From positions 2,863,501 through 2,927,500 of the forward strand of contig NZ_CP125619.1 of NCBI RefSeq assembly GCF_030053115.1: a DNA stretch of 64,000 nucleotides. Reading direction: 5' to 3'. Positions 54,017 through 62,021 of the stretch are shown here, in pieces. The translations under genes and the position numbers were made by a program. This stretch comes from Pseudomonas svalbardensis (GTDB taxonomy: Bacteria; Pseudomonadota; Gammaproteobacteria; Pseudomonadales; Pseudomonadaceae). Positions within the stretch are counted from its first letter, which is position 1. The number at the start of each line of letters is the position of its first letter. A model generated the notes under the pieces. It was not told where the DNA came from. It worked only from the letters and a program-made list of their open reading frames with translations, and searched no databases.

Positions 54017-54215
54017 ACCCCTCACCCCAACCCTCCCGAAACGTCGGACCGCCCCAGAGGGGCGAGGGAGCTGACCGTAAAGACCTGACGAATTACTGCG
54101 ACCTGAAAGTATTGTATTGAATCCATAATCGACTCGGTTTCACAGGTCGATGGATCTCGTAGAACACCTCGGTCAGCCCCCTCTACCCCTTGGGGAGAGG
54201 GTTGGGGTGAGGGGT
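54017..54215. repeat. CTCACCCCAACCCTC palindrome, right arm inside a gene
   Basis: Outer arms ACCCCTCACCCCAACCCTC (54017-54035) and the exact inverse (54197-54215); inner arms GAGGGAGCTGACCG (54064-54077) and its near-inverse (54170-54183). The left arm is split by CCGAAACGTCGGACCGCC, which resembles the insert in the REP at 22886-22990. The right arm encodes the C-terminus and stop codon of the AlkA-like gene. Confidence 0.85.
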
Positions 54216-54829
54216 GGTTTCGGCACACGCCACAAATACCACGCCGCCACCGTCCGAAACGGACGCCACCCCAGCCCGATCTCAATCATCTGCTTGCGAT
54301 TGGGCTGCACCTCCAACCCCTTAATCCGCCGATACCCCTCACGCACCCCAAAATCATCGGCCGGCAAAATATCCGGCCGTTCCAGGCTGTAAATCAGCAA
54401 CATCTCAACCGTCCAACGCCCAACTCCGCGCAGGGTAATCAGGCGCTCGATCAAGGCTTCATCCTCCATGGCCAGTGCCGTGGCGTAATCCGGCACCACA
54501 CTGTCCAGCGCCGCTTGGGCAATGCCCTGAATGGTCGCGATCTTGCCAGCGGAAAACCCGCAACCGCGCAGTTGATCAAAGCCTGTCGCCAGAATCTGTT
54601 CAGGCTTCGGGAACGCGCCCGTCCCAAACAACGCGATCAACCGACCGACAATCGCATCCCCAGCCTTTGCGTGCAGTTGCTGGTAGGCAATCGCCCGCAC
54701 CAGCGACTCATAAGGATCGCGAGCCGCATGGGGCTGATGCAGGCAAGGACCGATGGCGGCGATGTGGCGGCGCCAGTCCTCATCGATGGACGATAGAAAC
54801 TTGGTGGCGGGCAGATAGGCGTCGGGCAT
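54173..54829 (-). CDS. AlkA-like 3-methyladenine DNA glycosylase with repeat-encoded tail
   Basis: The 218-residue HhH-GPD protein has YQQLHAKAGDAIVGRLI near residue 50, the hairpin and catalytic region LRGVGRWTVEMLLIYSLERPDILPADDFGV near 135-165 with the essential Asp near 160, and GWRPFRTVAAWYLWR near 185-200. It should remove alkylated purines. The last 14 residues, PPLTPTLSPRGRGG, come from the palindromic repeat at 54170-54217 and are not part of the normal family end. It lies 4 bp after a PEP-mutase-family gene and beside ada, so it belongs to the alkylation repair group. Confidence 0.88.
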   Translation of the reverse strand: MPDAYLPATKFLSSIDEDWRRHIAAIGPCLHQPHAARDPYESLVRAIAYQQLHAKAGDAIVGRLIALFGTGAFPKPEQILATGFDQLRGCGFSAGKIATIQGIAQAALDSVVPDYATALAMEDEALIERLITLRGVGRWTVEMLLIYSLERPDILPADDFGVREGYRRIKGLEVQPNRKQMIEIGLGWRPFRTVAAWYLWRVPKPPLTPTLSPRGRGG

Positions 54830-54833
54830 GGGG

Positions 54834-55637
54834 TCAAGCTTTCCCGGACGGCGCCAACAGCGCGTTCACTTCGCCATAGGTGAAGGCCTTAAGATCACGG
54901 CTGTCGAGTGTCCCTGTTTCCAGAAAACTCTTGGCCAGTGCGCTCATGGCGCCATAAAGAAACTCGGCGATGCGTGAACCCGCGCTCAAACGGCGTACGC
55001 CGAGGGCTTTCAGCTCTTCAGGCGACGGCAGGCCCGGCAGGCCGAGAACGTTCACCGGCAGCGTGGTGCCCTGGCAGAGCGCAGCGATCTCGTATTCCGC
55101 GGTGACTCCGGCAGCAAACAACCCATCGGCACCGGCCACCTGATACAACGCGGCGCGCTTGAGCGTCTCGGCCACGCGATCTTCGGCGGGCACCAGGCTT
55201 TTGAGGTACACATCGGTGCGGGCGTTGATGAACAGCTTCACATTTCGGCGACTGGCAACCTGCCGAGCGATTTCGATCTTGCGCACCAGCAGTTCGGGCG
55301 GGGACGCACCGTCCTCGATGTTGATCCCGACGGCCCCGGCGGCAATCACCGCATCGATGAGGTCGGCCACCCGCGTCAGGTCATCGGAATAACCGGCCTC
55401 GATGTCCACGGTCAACGGCACCGAGATCACCCGGGCGATGGACTCGACCGTTGAAATCAGGCGCTCAAGGGGCAGGGCATTGCCATCCGGATAACCGTGA
55501 GCCCAGGCGACTGCCGCGCTGCTGGTGGCGACGGCTTTACAGCCCAGCTGTTCCACTATGCGCGCCCCGGCGGCATCGGCGACGTTGGTGAGGATCAGCA
55601 AGCCGTCGTGGTGCAACTGGTGAAATAGGTTGTCCAT
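54834..55637 (-). CDS. Isocitrate lyase/PEP mutase family protein
   Basis: The 267-residue TIM-barrel protein has DVADAAGARIVEQLGCKAVA-type start (in VTNVADAAGARI form), VDIEAGYSDD with the Mg-binding Asp near residue 78, GINIEDGASPPELL near 103, and NARTDVYL near 145. The lyase CGH motif loop is not conserved, so the exact reaction (oxaloacetate hydrolase, PEP mutase or methylisocitrate-lyase-like) is open. It precedes the AlkA-like gene by 4 bp on the same strand and probably shares a transcript. Confidence 0.87.
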   Translation of the reverse strand: MDNLFHQLHHDGLLILTNVADAAGARIVEQLGCKAVATSSAAVAWAHGYPDGNALPLERLISTVESIARVISVPLTVDIEAGYSDDLTRVADLIDAVIAAGAVGINIEDGASPPELLVRKIEIARQVASRRNVKLFINARTDVYLKSLVPAEDRVAETLKRAALYQVAGADGLFAAGVTAEYEIAALCQGTTLPVNVLGLPGLPSPEELKALGVRRLSAGSRIAEFLYGAMSALAKSFLETGTLDSRDLKAFTYGEVNALLAPSGKA

Positions 55638-55679
55638 CGAATGTCCTTCCTTATGACTTTTTGAGAAACCCGTAAATGA

Positions 55680-56762
55680 TCAGAATGCGAGTTGTTGCGT
55701 GATCTGCACCGCCGATTTTTCCAGCCTTAGCAAGAACGCCTTGCGCGGTTGCCCTCCACCATAGCCGGTCAGCGAACCGTCTGCGCCGATCACCCGGTGA
55801 CAGGGCACAACAATCGAAAGACGGTTATGCCCGTTGGCCAGGCCCACGGCGCGACTGGCGCCGGGCTTGCCCAATAACGCCGCAATGGCGCCGTAGGTAA
55901 TGGTCTGGCCGTACGGGATCTTCGCCAGTTCGGCCCAGACCTGTCGGGCGAAATCGCTGCCAGGCAAGTGTAGTGGAACGTTGAAGTCAGTGAGTTTGCC
56001 GGCGAAGTACTGCGTCAGCTCGGCTTCAATCTGCTGCAAATGCGCGTTATGTCCTGGCGCGACCGCATAGCCGTATCGATTCTGCAATTCTTCGACTTCC
56101 TTGGTCAGCGCTGGCCGATCAAGAAACTCCAGCAGCACCAGCCCACGTCGTTCGGCCATGACGATCATCGGCCCCAGCGGTGTGGTCAGGCGAGTGAACA
56201 GCAGTGGCTCGCTGTTGGCGGCGCGGCCGGGCGTGATGTTGAAGGACTTTTGAAACGCATCGCGAAACCCGCTCAGGGACTCGTAGCCCGAATCGAATGC
56301 GGCGTTGTCGATGGAATCGCCCTGTTTGATCCCGCCCAACGCCATGCCGAGGCGCCGGGTGCGCAGCCAGGCGTGAAAGGTCATGCCGAAATGCTGCTTG
56401 AACCAGCGGCGCAGTTTCAGCGGTTCGATGCCCTCGGCCAGCAGCCGGGCATCGGTCCAGCGCTGCTCAGGGTCGGCATCCACCGATTTGAGCAGCTGCT
56501 GCACCCAGCCCGGCGCGATGGCCGCCGCGTCCAGTGGTTTGCAGCGCAGGCAAGCGCGGTAGCCCGCGGACATGCACTCATCGGCATGAGCGAAGAACTC
56601 GACATTCTCCGGTTTCGGTTTGCGCGCCGTGCAACTGGGGCGACAGAAGATGCCGGTGGTTTTGACCGCGGTAAAGAACACCCCCTCGTAGGCGGTGTCT
56701 CGTTCGAGCATGGCGCGAACCATCTCGGCGTGGGGCGGAAGCAAAGCGTTTTGTAGGTTCAT
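55680..56762 (-). CDS. ada: Ada, bifunctional methyl-DNA repair protein and regulator
   Basis: From ATG 56762 the protein has 360 residues. The N-terminal Ada zinc domain has FCRPSCTARKPKPENVEFF and YRACLRCKP (the sensing cysteine is in the first CxxxC), then an AraC-type HTH (PLKLRRWFKQHFGMTFHAWLR; NAAFDSGYESLSGFRDAF), then the methyltransferase active site IVVPCHRVIGADGSLTGYGGG near residue 325. On methylation Ada activates alkylation repair genes; the AlkA-like gene is next door. Upstream in-frame codons before 56762 are rejected. Confidence 0.93.
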   Translation of the reverse strand: MNLQNALLPPHAEMVRAMLERDTAYEGVFFTAVKTTGIFCRPSCTARKPKPENVEFFAHADECMSAGYRACLRCKPLDAAAIAPGWVQQLLKSVDADPEQRWTDARLLAEGIEPLKLRRWFKQHFGMTFHAWLRTRRLGMALGGIKQGDSIDNAAFDSGYESLSGFRDAFQKSFNITPGRAANSEPLLFTRLTTPLGPMIVMAERRGLVLLEFLDRPALTKEVEELQNRYGYAVAPGHNAHLQQIEAELTQYFAGKLTDFNVPLHLPGSDFARQVWAELAKIPYGQTITYGAIAALLGKPGASRAVGLANGHNRLSIVVPCHRVIGADGSLTGYGGGQPRKAFLLRLEKSAVQITQQLAF

Positions 56763-56834
56763 GCAGTGAGCATAAGACGCGTCGCCCAACGCCTCCACCG
56801 AAAAATCGACAGAGAATTCCACAGATCCCGCCAA

Positions 56835-57010
56835 TCAGGCCCGTCGCGCCATCAGCAACACCGAGGCCGCCGATGGCGATCCATTCCAGCGCCAGGAACA
56901 ACGCGCCCAACACGGCGAATTGCGGCGATACGGCTTGGGTCGAGTCGACAAATTGGGGCAGGAACGCGGTGAAGATCAGGATCGCTTTCGGATTGCTGGT
57001 GCCCAGCTTG
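56835..57010 (-). pseudogene. LysE-type exporter, C-terminal fragment
   Basis: The minus-strand text F-K-L-G-T-S-NPKAILIFTAFLPQFVDSTQ, then AVSPQFAVLGALFLALEWIAIGG, is the fifth and sixth helix region of LysE/RhtB exporters. After IAIGG the sequence jumps to ASVLLMARRA and a stop, in another frame, which is the family C-terminus; so about 35 codons are deleted. The matching N-terminal half (61484-61851, same strand) lies 4.5 kb away beyond the island. Not translatable as a full protein. Confidence 0.8.
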
Positions 57011-57028
57011 AATCTCAGCTGCTGGTTG

Positions 57029-57054
57029 CCCGCTTTCGACCCAAAACGGACATT
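57029..57054. repeat. Short repeat near the left edge of the lysE island
   Basis: Its complement AATGTCCGTTTTGGGTCGAA AGCGGG resembles, in inverted orientation, the sequence at 61428-61451 (AATGTCCGCTTCTGGCCGAT ACGG), about 17 of 24 bases. The two lie just inside the two halves of lysE. This AATGTCCG element also occurs widely in soil bacteria as an interspersed repeat, so it may have served as a recombination site. Confidence 0.55.
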
Positions 57055-57101
57055 TACAAGGTGATTTTTTGATTCCTCACCGGCTTCCTCATTGCTGCCC
57101 A

Positions 57102-58307
57102 TCAATCAGGATCCTTACCCGTTGTAGCGCTCAAATTGGAACCTCCCAGGAGGTAAAACAATCCACCCGCAACAATGAAGAGCGCGAGCATGTAGAAGAT
57201 GTAGTGAGGACGCTGGGTCGCCAATACGACTCCGCAAAGAACCGGGCCCAGTGCTGCACCGAGGTTGGACAGGTTTTGCGCTCCGTAATACATGCCGCGC
57301 AGGTTGTCTGGAGCGATTTTGTCGATGAACATGTACTCGGCGGGGAATACGATGATCTCGCCGACCGTGAAGATGGCCATGGAAATGACCCAGAGCAGAA
57401 TAGAGGTCGACAGGGCAAAACCCGCCAACCCCATCATGAACATGCTCAGCCCCGCCGCAAGCCACAAATTCAGGTGTCTGTGGGAGATCTTTCTGCCTAT
57501 GGAATATTGCAACCCGATAACCATGAGTGCGTTGGTAGCCACAACGGTACTGATGATCTGGTAGGTAGATTCTGGCGTAGTAGTGACCACCAGATACTGC
57601 GAGAGATAAGCGGTGAACTGGCCAAAGACCACCGCGCTGAAGAGCCCGCCAAGGGTGAAACACACCAACCGATAATCCTGGAGCAGTAGTTTTCCCACGG
57701 CGAGAAACGGCGCGGGTTTCTGAGCTTCATCGGTGGCGTTCAGGTCTCTATCGCCCCAAACGAAATAGATGAAGAAGAATCCTGCCCCAAGCCCGGCGGA
57801 TAACAGGAATGGCAAGCTGATATCCAGCTTGGCCATCCCAGCGCCAAGAAACGGGCCGACGGCATACCCGATATTGGTCAGCGTGTATTTGATCGAGAAA
57901 ACTTCGCTGCGATCAGTGACGGGAAGCAGACTGCCAAATCCTGATTTGACCGCGATATCAATGACCGCATAAGCCAGGTTGATCAATAGCAGGCAGCTGT
58001 AGAACAGCCAGAGATCGCGAGCAAGAAACGTCCCGAGAAAACCCAGCGTAAACACACCGCTGAGTCCCAGGATCAGCCGGTAACTGGACATTTTATCAAC
58101 CAGAAAGCCACCGTAAAGGCTCAATAACGACCCGATAATCAGTGTGCTGCCAATGACCAGGCCGATATCGGCGACGTTCAAGCCGAAACTGCTGGAAAGG
58201 TAGATGACCAGATAAGGCAGGGTGATAGCTCGCGCCAAGGTCAATATCAGGGACGCTGAGAGCAGCAAATTTACCGTCGTCGGATAGTTTTTTAATGTGG
58301 TCAGCAT
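57102..58307 (-). CDS. MFS transporter (MdtH/YceL-like)
   Basis: The 401-residue protein has twelve membrane helices and the MFS motif A region GSLLSLYGGFLVDKMSSYR-like (residues ~58-78) and a second copy in the C-terminal half. The overall order fits MdtH-type drug:H+ antiporters. It diverges from a LysR regulator gene (155-bp gap), the common layout for a regulated exporter. Its base composition is lower in GC than flanks, which supports foreign origin. Confidence 0.88.
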   Translation of the reverse strand: MLTTLKNYPTTVNLLLSASLILTLARAITLPYLVIYLSSSFGLNVADIGLVIGSTLIIGSLLSLYGGFLVDKMSSYRLILGLSGVFTLGFLGTFLARDLWLFYSCLLLINLAYAVIDIAVKSGFGSLLPVTDRSEVFSIKYTLTNIGYAVGPFLGAGMAKLDISLPFLLSAGLGAGFFFIYFVWGDRDLNATDEAQKPAPFLAVGKLLLQDYRLVCFTLGGLFSAVVFGQFTAYLSQYLVVTTTPESTYQIISTVVATNALMVIGLQYSIGRKISHRHLNLWLAAGLSMFMMGLAGFALSTSILLWVISMAIFTVGEIIVFPAEYMFIDKIAPDNLRGMYYGAQNLSNLGAALGPVLCGVVLATQRPHYIFYMLALFIVAGGLFYLLGGSNLSATTGKDPD

Positions 58308-58462
58308 CCTTGCCTCATCGTTCAGCAGGTTGTTTTTATGGAATTCGCCAGTCGCATCTTGTTGATTGATGCGTCGGAATCAATCTTACTGGGGAATCCT
58401 GTTCTGATTTATGATGTTTATTATCAAGTTTGCGGAACTTAGTTCATTAATACGGAGCATCC

Positions 58463-59389
58463 ATGTTTTCCTCCGAACGATTAAAGGGCATTGATGTATT
58501 TGTCTGCGTCGCGGACTGCGGCAGTTTCAAAACCGCTGCCGAGCGGATGAGTCTGACGGGGTCGGCAGTCAGCAAAGGCATCGCTCGATTGGAAAGCAGG
58601 CTTGGGGTTCGGTTGTTCCATCGCACGACACGACGCTTGTCACTGACGGATGCGGGGGTTGCGTTCTATCGCACGTGTACAGGCGTCCTGGCTGACCTGG
58701 AAGAGGCTGAGCTGTCTCTGCATGCCGAAAACACTGAGCCTCGTGGCAGGATTCGCATTGACCTTCCAGGTGCCTTCGGCCGCTTGCAGGCGCTTCCGGT
58801 CATTCTCCGGTTTGCTCAGGAACATGCGCTGTTGCTCCCACACATTTCGTTTTCTGACCGTTTCATCGACCCTATCGAGGAAAGTGTCGATATCGTTGTA
58901 CGCATCGGTGGTTCGGACATTTGGCCCGCTGCGCTGGGGCATCGCTATCTGGGCAGTGAGTGGCATATCTTCTGTGCGTCGCCCGCGTACTTGAGCAAAC
59001 ATGGCACGCCTGTGACCGATCGTGATTTGGAACAGCATCAGTGCATCGCTTACGGCTGGGCGGATGGAACGGTTAACCCTTGGAGTTTTTCAGGAAAGCA
59101 CCCGGGCGAAATTGAACGCAGGGCGATAGCCGCAAAGTTCGTTGTGGGAGATGGCGAAGGTCTGGTGATCGCGGTATCGGCGGGATGCGGGATCGCGCAG
59201 TTACCTTCGTGGTTGATCAAGCGTCAGCTTGAAGAGGGGACATTGGTTGAAGTGCTTCCCCACTTGGCAACCGATGGCCTAGCGATCAATCTGGTTTGGA
59301 TCAAAAGTCGACAGGCACTTCCCAAAGTCAGTGCGTTACTGGAGGAGCTTGCCGCTAATTTGGTGCCGTCTACTAGCAAAATCCAATGA
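58463..59389 (+). CDS. LysR-family regulator divergent from the MFS exporter
   Basis: The 308-residue protein has an N-terminal HTH (LKGIDVFVCVADCGSFKTAAERMSLTGSAVSKGIARLESRLGVRLFHR, residues ~3-55) and a C-terminal effector domain (DIVVRIGGSDIW, IFCASPAYLSKHG, VIAVSAGCGIAQLPSWL). It belongs to the large AaeR/PtxR-like cluster. It probably controls the divergent MFS gene; the 155-bp space holds no obvious dyad that I would name. Confidence 0.9.
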   Translation: MFSSERLKGIDVFVCVADCGSFKTAAERMSLTGSAVSKGIARLESRLGVRLFHRTTRRLSLTDAGVAFYRTCTGVLADLEEAELSLHAENTEPRGRIRIDLPGAFGRLQALPVILRFAQEHALLLPHISFSDRFIDPIEESVDIVVRIGGSDIWPAALGHRYLGSEWHIFCASPAYLSKHGTPVTDRDLEQHQCIAYGWADGTVNPWSFSGKHPGEIERRAIAAKFVVGDGEGLVIAVSAGCGIAQLPSWLIKRQLEEGTLVEVLPHLATDGLAINLVWIKSRQALPKVSALLEELAANLVPSTSKIQ

Positions 59390-59483
59390 CCGTATATGGA
59401 CTCCCCCTCATTGCAAGCCCCTTTTCTTTGGGCGATATTGATGTCGGCGTTGCACTGGATGGCCGGACAGCATGCCCGTTGAC

Positions 59484-60014
59484 TCAAGGCTGCTTGCGGA
59501 AGAACAAGGTGATCTGACCTACCTCCACCCCGAATTTGGTCATGAACGAGCGATTGATCATGGTGTTCTTGTCCATAAGGTACATCCAGTCGTCTAACTG
59601 AACCTGATACTCCTTGCCATCCACCGGAAGGCTCAGCACATATCTCCAGCGCAGTGCATTGCCTGCCACCTCACCACGCGCCTCGCCCACCACGTCGCCA
59701 GCGGTTCCGCGCCATTGGCTAGGGCCAACAGGGGTTAGCGTCCACACTCGTTTTTGCTTAGTACCATCGCTGTAAGTAAATGATTCGTCGAGTATCAGTC
59801 TGCTACCTTCGGAGTGGCCATTGATCTCCACGTGAAAGCGCTTGGTGACCTCGCCTGAACGCTTTTGAAACATACCCCAAGCTTCGACCCGGCCCTCGAA
59901 GAATTCGCGCAACTCAAGCTTGGGCGTCTCCTGGCTGTAGGTATGCACATCTACCCGGCTGCAACTCGCAAGGCCAATGCATAGCAGCATTATCCATATC
60001 TTCAACATGTGCAT
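59484..60014 (-). CDS. DUF3833 lipoprotein
   Basis: From ATG 60014 the 176-residue precursor has a signal peptide and lipobox LASC (Cys near 17), then the DUF3833 features LELREFFEGRVEAWGMFQKRSGEVTKRFHV and FTYSDGTKQKRVWTL, ending MTKFGVEVGQITLFFRKQP. This family usually lies in a Pseudomonas/marine cluster with an SDR, an FAD amine oxidase-like protein, DUF1365, a cyclopropane-fatty-acyl synthase and DUF2878. Only it and the next gene are here. It stops 13 bp before the overlap with that gene. Confidence 0.85.
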   Translation of the reverse strand: MHMLKIWIMLLCIGLASCSRVDVHTYSQETPKLELREFFEGRVEAWGMFQKRSGEVTKRFHVEINGHSEGSRLILDESFTYSDGTKQKRVWTLTPVGPSQWRGTAGDVVGEARGEVAGNALRWRYVLSLPVDGKEYQVQLDDWMYLMDKNTMINRSFMTKFGVEVGQITLFFRKQP

Positions 60015-60027
60015 TTGCTCAACGACC

Positions 60028-60579
60028 TCAGGGTTTAGCTGCGCCCAGCAATTGGGCGCGCAGCTCCGGGTTACGTGTTCGGGGGTCAAGCCAGATCGCA
60101 AAAAAGGCTTTGGCGAACGCATCATCCCTCACCACATGCTGTAGGTTCTCGCCGACGTAAAAACGTGCGCCCTCTCCAGGCATATAGACTCCGGTGATGC
60201 GGTCACCTGCGCCCACATCGACAAACGCTTGCTGCATTTCCCACTCCCAGCGAGCCATCAGCTCTGAATTCAGGGAGTTGGGTGACAGGCGACGGATTTC
60301 CTTGATGCTGGCCTCGACCAGATCATCGCGACTAATAGCGCGACTGTAGGTCAGCTCCAGCGCAAAAGGCACATCTGCACCCAGCGGTTCACCGGCAATC
60401 AGGCGTGGGCTCCAGAAATGCGCGCTGTAGATGGAGAAACCAAATACTCGCATATCCCCGCTACCCAACAGACGAGCATCGGGTAAAGCCTCACGCCAAT
60501 CAGCAAATAGTTCTGCACTCTGGAGCATCAGAACAAGACAGATAACGCGGCGGATTAAGCGATCCGTCTGCATAGTCAT
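60028..60579 (-). CDS. Chalcone-isomerase-like periplasmic protein
   Basis: The 183-residue protein has a signal peptide (about residues 8-26, ending FADW) and the chalcone isomerase-like fold: LLGSGDMRVFGFSIYSAHFW near residue 36, FALELTYSRAISRDDLVEAS near 71, and FYVGENLQHVVRDDAFAKAFFAIWLDP near 140. Bacterial members bind fatty acids or are structural; no catalysis is proven. It is the partner of the DUF3833 lipoprotein in the lipid cluster, followed by it after 13 bp. Confidence 0.85.
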   Translation of the reverse strand: MTMQTDRLIRRVICLVLMLQSAELFADWREALPDARLLGSGDMRVFGFSIYSAHFWSPRLIAGEPLGADVPFALELTYSRAISRDDLVEASIKEIRRLSPNSLNSELMARWEWEMQQAFVDVGAGDRITGVYMPGEGARFYVGENLQHVVRDDAFAKAFFAIWLDPRTRNPELRAQLLGAAKP

Positions 60580-60798
60580 GCAAGACCTCAGTAAAACTCA
60601 ATGGGCGCCTTTAAAAGTTATACCAAATTATTATTTTGTACAGCTAACGTCTCAAACTGGGCTTGCCCCCACAAAAACGGACGCCAACGCCTTGTTCAAA
60701 TAATGCTATTGCCAAGCGCCTGAACTCCCTCGGCAAGCGACAATTGAAAGCGTTGTGCAGACGCTGCTCCTTGTAGTCTTCGAATCGCAGCGACACCT

Positions 60799-60927
60799 GT
60801 GTACGTGCGCTCTAGCCACGAACGTAAAAAGGTCGAAATGTTGTTTGCCCACCTCAAGCGCATCCTGAAATTGGATAGCCTGAGACTACGTGACATGAGT
60901 CGCGCGACCGATGAGTTCAAGCTGGCC
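60799..60927 (+). pseudogene. Transposase C-terminal remnant (IS1182-like)
   Basis: The segment ERKKVEMLFAHLKRILKLDS LRLRDMSRATDEFKLA matches the C-terminal end of a DDE transposase of the IS1182/IS5-related group (canonical text ERKKVEMLFAHLKRI..LDRLRLRG...DEF.LAATAQNLR). Only about 40 codons remain and no inverted repeat was found beside it. The remnant runs in frame into an FAD monooxygenase fragment, so recombination joined the two. Confidence 0.75.
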
Positions 60928-61422
60928 GAGCAGAAATCGCTGCTCAAGCAAATGTTTGCCGACGCCGGTTGGGAGACACCTCGCGTGCTCGCTGCGCTGG
61001 AGGAGGCGACCGACCTTTATCTGGACGCGGTAGGTCAGGTCAAGATGCCCTGTTGGAACAAAGGGCGCATCGCGCTAGTTGGTGACGCAGCCTATTGGGC
61101 ATCGCCTATCAGCGGCATGGGCACAAGTCTGGGACTGTGCGGCGCTTATGTGTTGGCTGGCGAACTGAGCCGCCACGCCGACCACGCCCGCGCGTTTGCG
61201 GCCTACGAAAAACTGATGCGCCGTTACGTCGCTCAGGCGCTAAGCGTACCCAAGTCCGCGCCTAGACTGGCATCGCCGCATTCGCGATTTGGTATCGCGC
61301 TCGGTCACGCGGTGTTGAGGATGGCCACCGCACCGGGGTTAAAGACCTTATTCGGAAAAATCCTTTCTCTGAAGGCTGATGCGATCGAGTTGCCGAATTA
61401 TGACGATCCGCAGCGGACGTAG
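60928..61422 (+). pseudogene. FAD-dependent monooxygenase, C-terminal half
   Basis: About 165 residues start at LLKQMFADAGWETPRVLAAL and include the second FAD motif KGRIALVGDAAYWASPISGM GTSLGLCGAYVLAGEL (GDA-x7-GxG). The N-terminal GxGxxG half is absent, so no functional enzyme can be made, though the reading frame is open from the transposase remnant. Related enzymes are UbiH/tetracycline-monooxygenase-like. The tail ends ELPNYDDPQRT. Confidence 0.85.
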
Positions 61423-61427
61423 ACTCG

Positions 61428-61451
61428 AATGTCCGCTTCTGGCCGATACGG
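61428..61451. repeat. Short repeat near the right edge of the lysE island
   Basis: AATGTCCGCTTCTGGCCGAT ACGG is an imperfect inverted partner of 57029-57054. It lies 32 bp before the end of lysE similarity (61484). Confidence 0.55.
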
Positions 61452-61483
61452 ACTATCAGCGAACTTTCGATTGGCCATCGTCA

Positions 61484-61851
61484 GGGTTGCCGGCCGCCAC
61501 CAGGAACTCTTGCCATGCCAACGCCAGCATCCCCGCCGGAGCACCTTCCACCCTGTTTTCCGCCCCGGGATCCGCGCGCCACAATTGCCAGGCGAGGTCG
61601 AGCAGATACGCCGCCCCCAGAATCTTGATTCCGTAAAACAACAACCCTGACGTTTGCAGCACCACCGCCAACCCCGCAGACGCGAGGGCGATCATGCCGG
61701 CGAACGCAAGCAGCCGACCGATCCCGGCGACACAGGCGATGCGGTAGCCTTAGCGGGTCGAGTTGCTGACCGACAACAGGTTGTTCGGCCCGGGCGCCAT
61801 GTTCAGGGCGAAGCAGGCCGGTAGAAACAGGGTGAGGGTGGCGAGGTCCAT
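61484..61851 (-). pseudogene. LysE-type exporter, N-terminal half with a nonsense codon
   Basis: Reading leftward from ATG 61851: MDLATLTLFLPACFALNMAP then GPNNLLSVSNSTR, a TAA stop (61750-61752), and in frame GYRIACVAGIGRLLAFAGMI to WQEFLVAAGNP, where similarity ends. The GPN motif (the LysE helix 1 signature) is intact. TAC to TAA would explain the nonsense codon. The matching C-terminal part is at 56835-57010. Confidence 0.82.
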
Positions 61852-62021
61852 GGCGGGGTTCCAAAAGCAGGAACGGTATTTTTATCACAGGCCTGGGGTG
61901 GCTTGACTCATACAGTGGTGGACGGCGGTCGCGGTACAGCTGAGGGGTGTTTTGTTCAATACAGCCATCAGGTCGCTCTTTACCTTGAGGCCTCGTTCAA
62001 CTCAATTGAAGAAGGTCTGTG

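Noticed and set aside
60696..60947. 83-codon minus-strand frame across the transposase remnant
   Set aside because: Its N-terminal part is the antisense of the transposase tail and its C-terminal part (GVAAIRRLQGAASAQRFQLS) matches nothing I can name. Support is too weak for a gene.
56835..61851. Treating the two LysE fragments as one certain insertion event
   Set aside because: The joint text differs (GTSNP and AAGNP) and the C-terminal piece has its own internal deletion, so I report it only as the favoured explanation and list both pieces separately.
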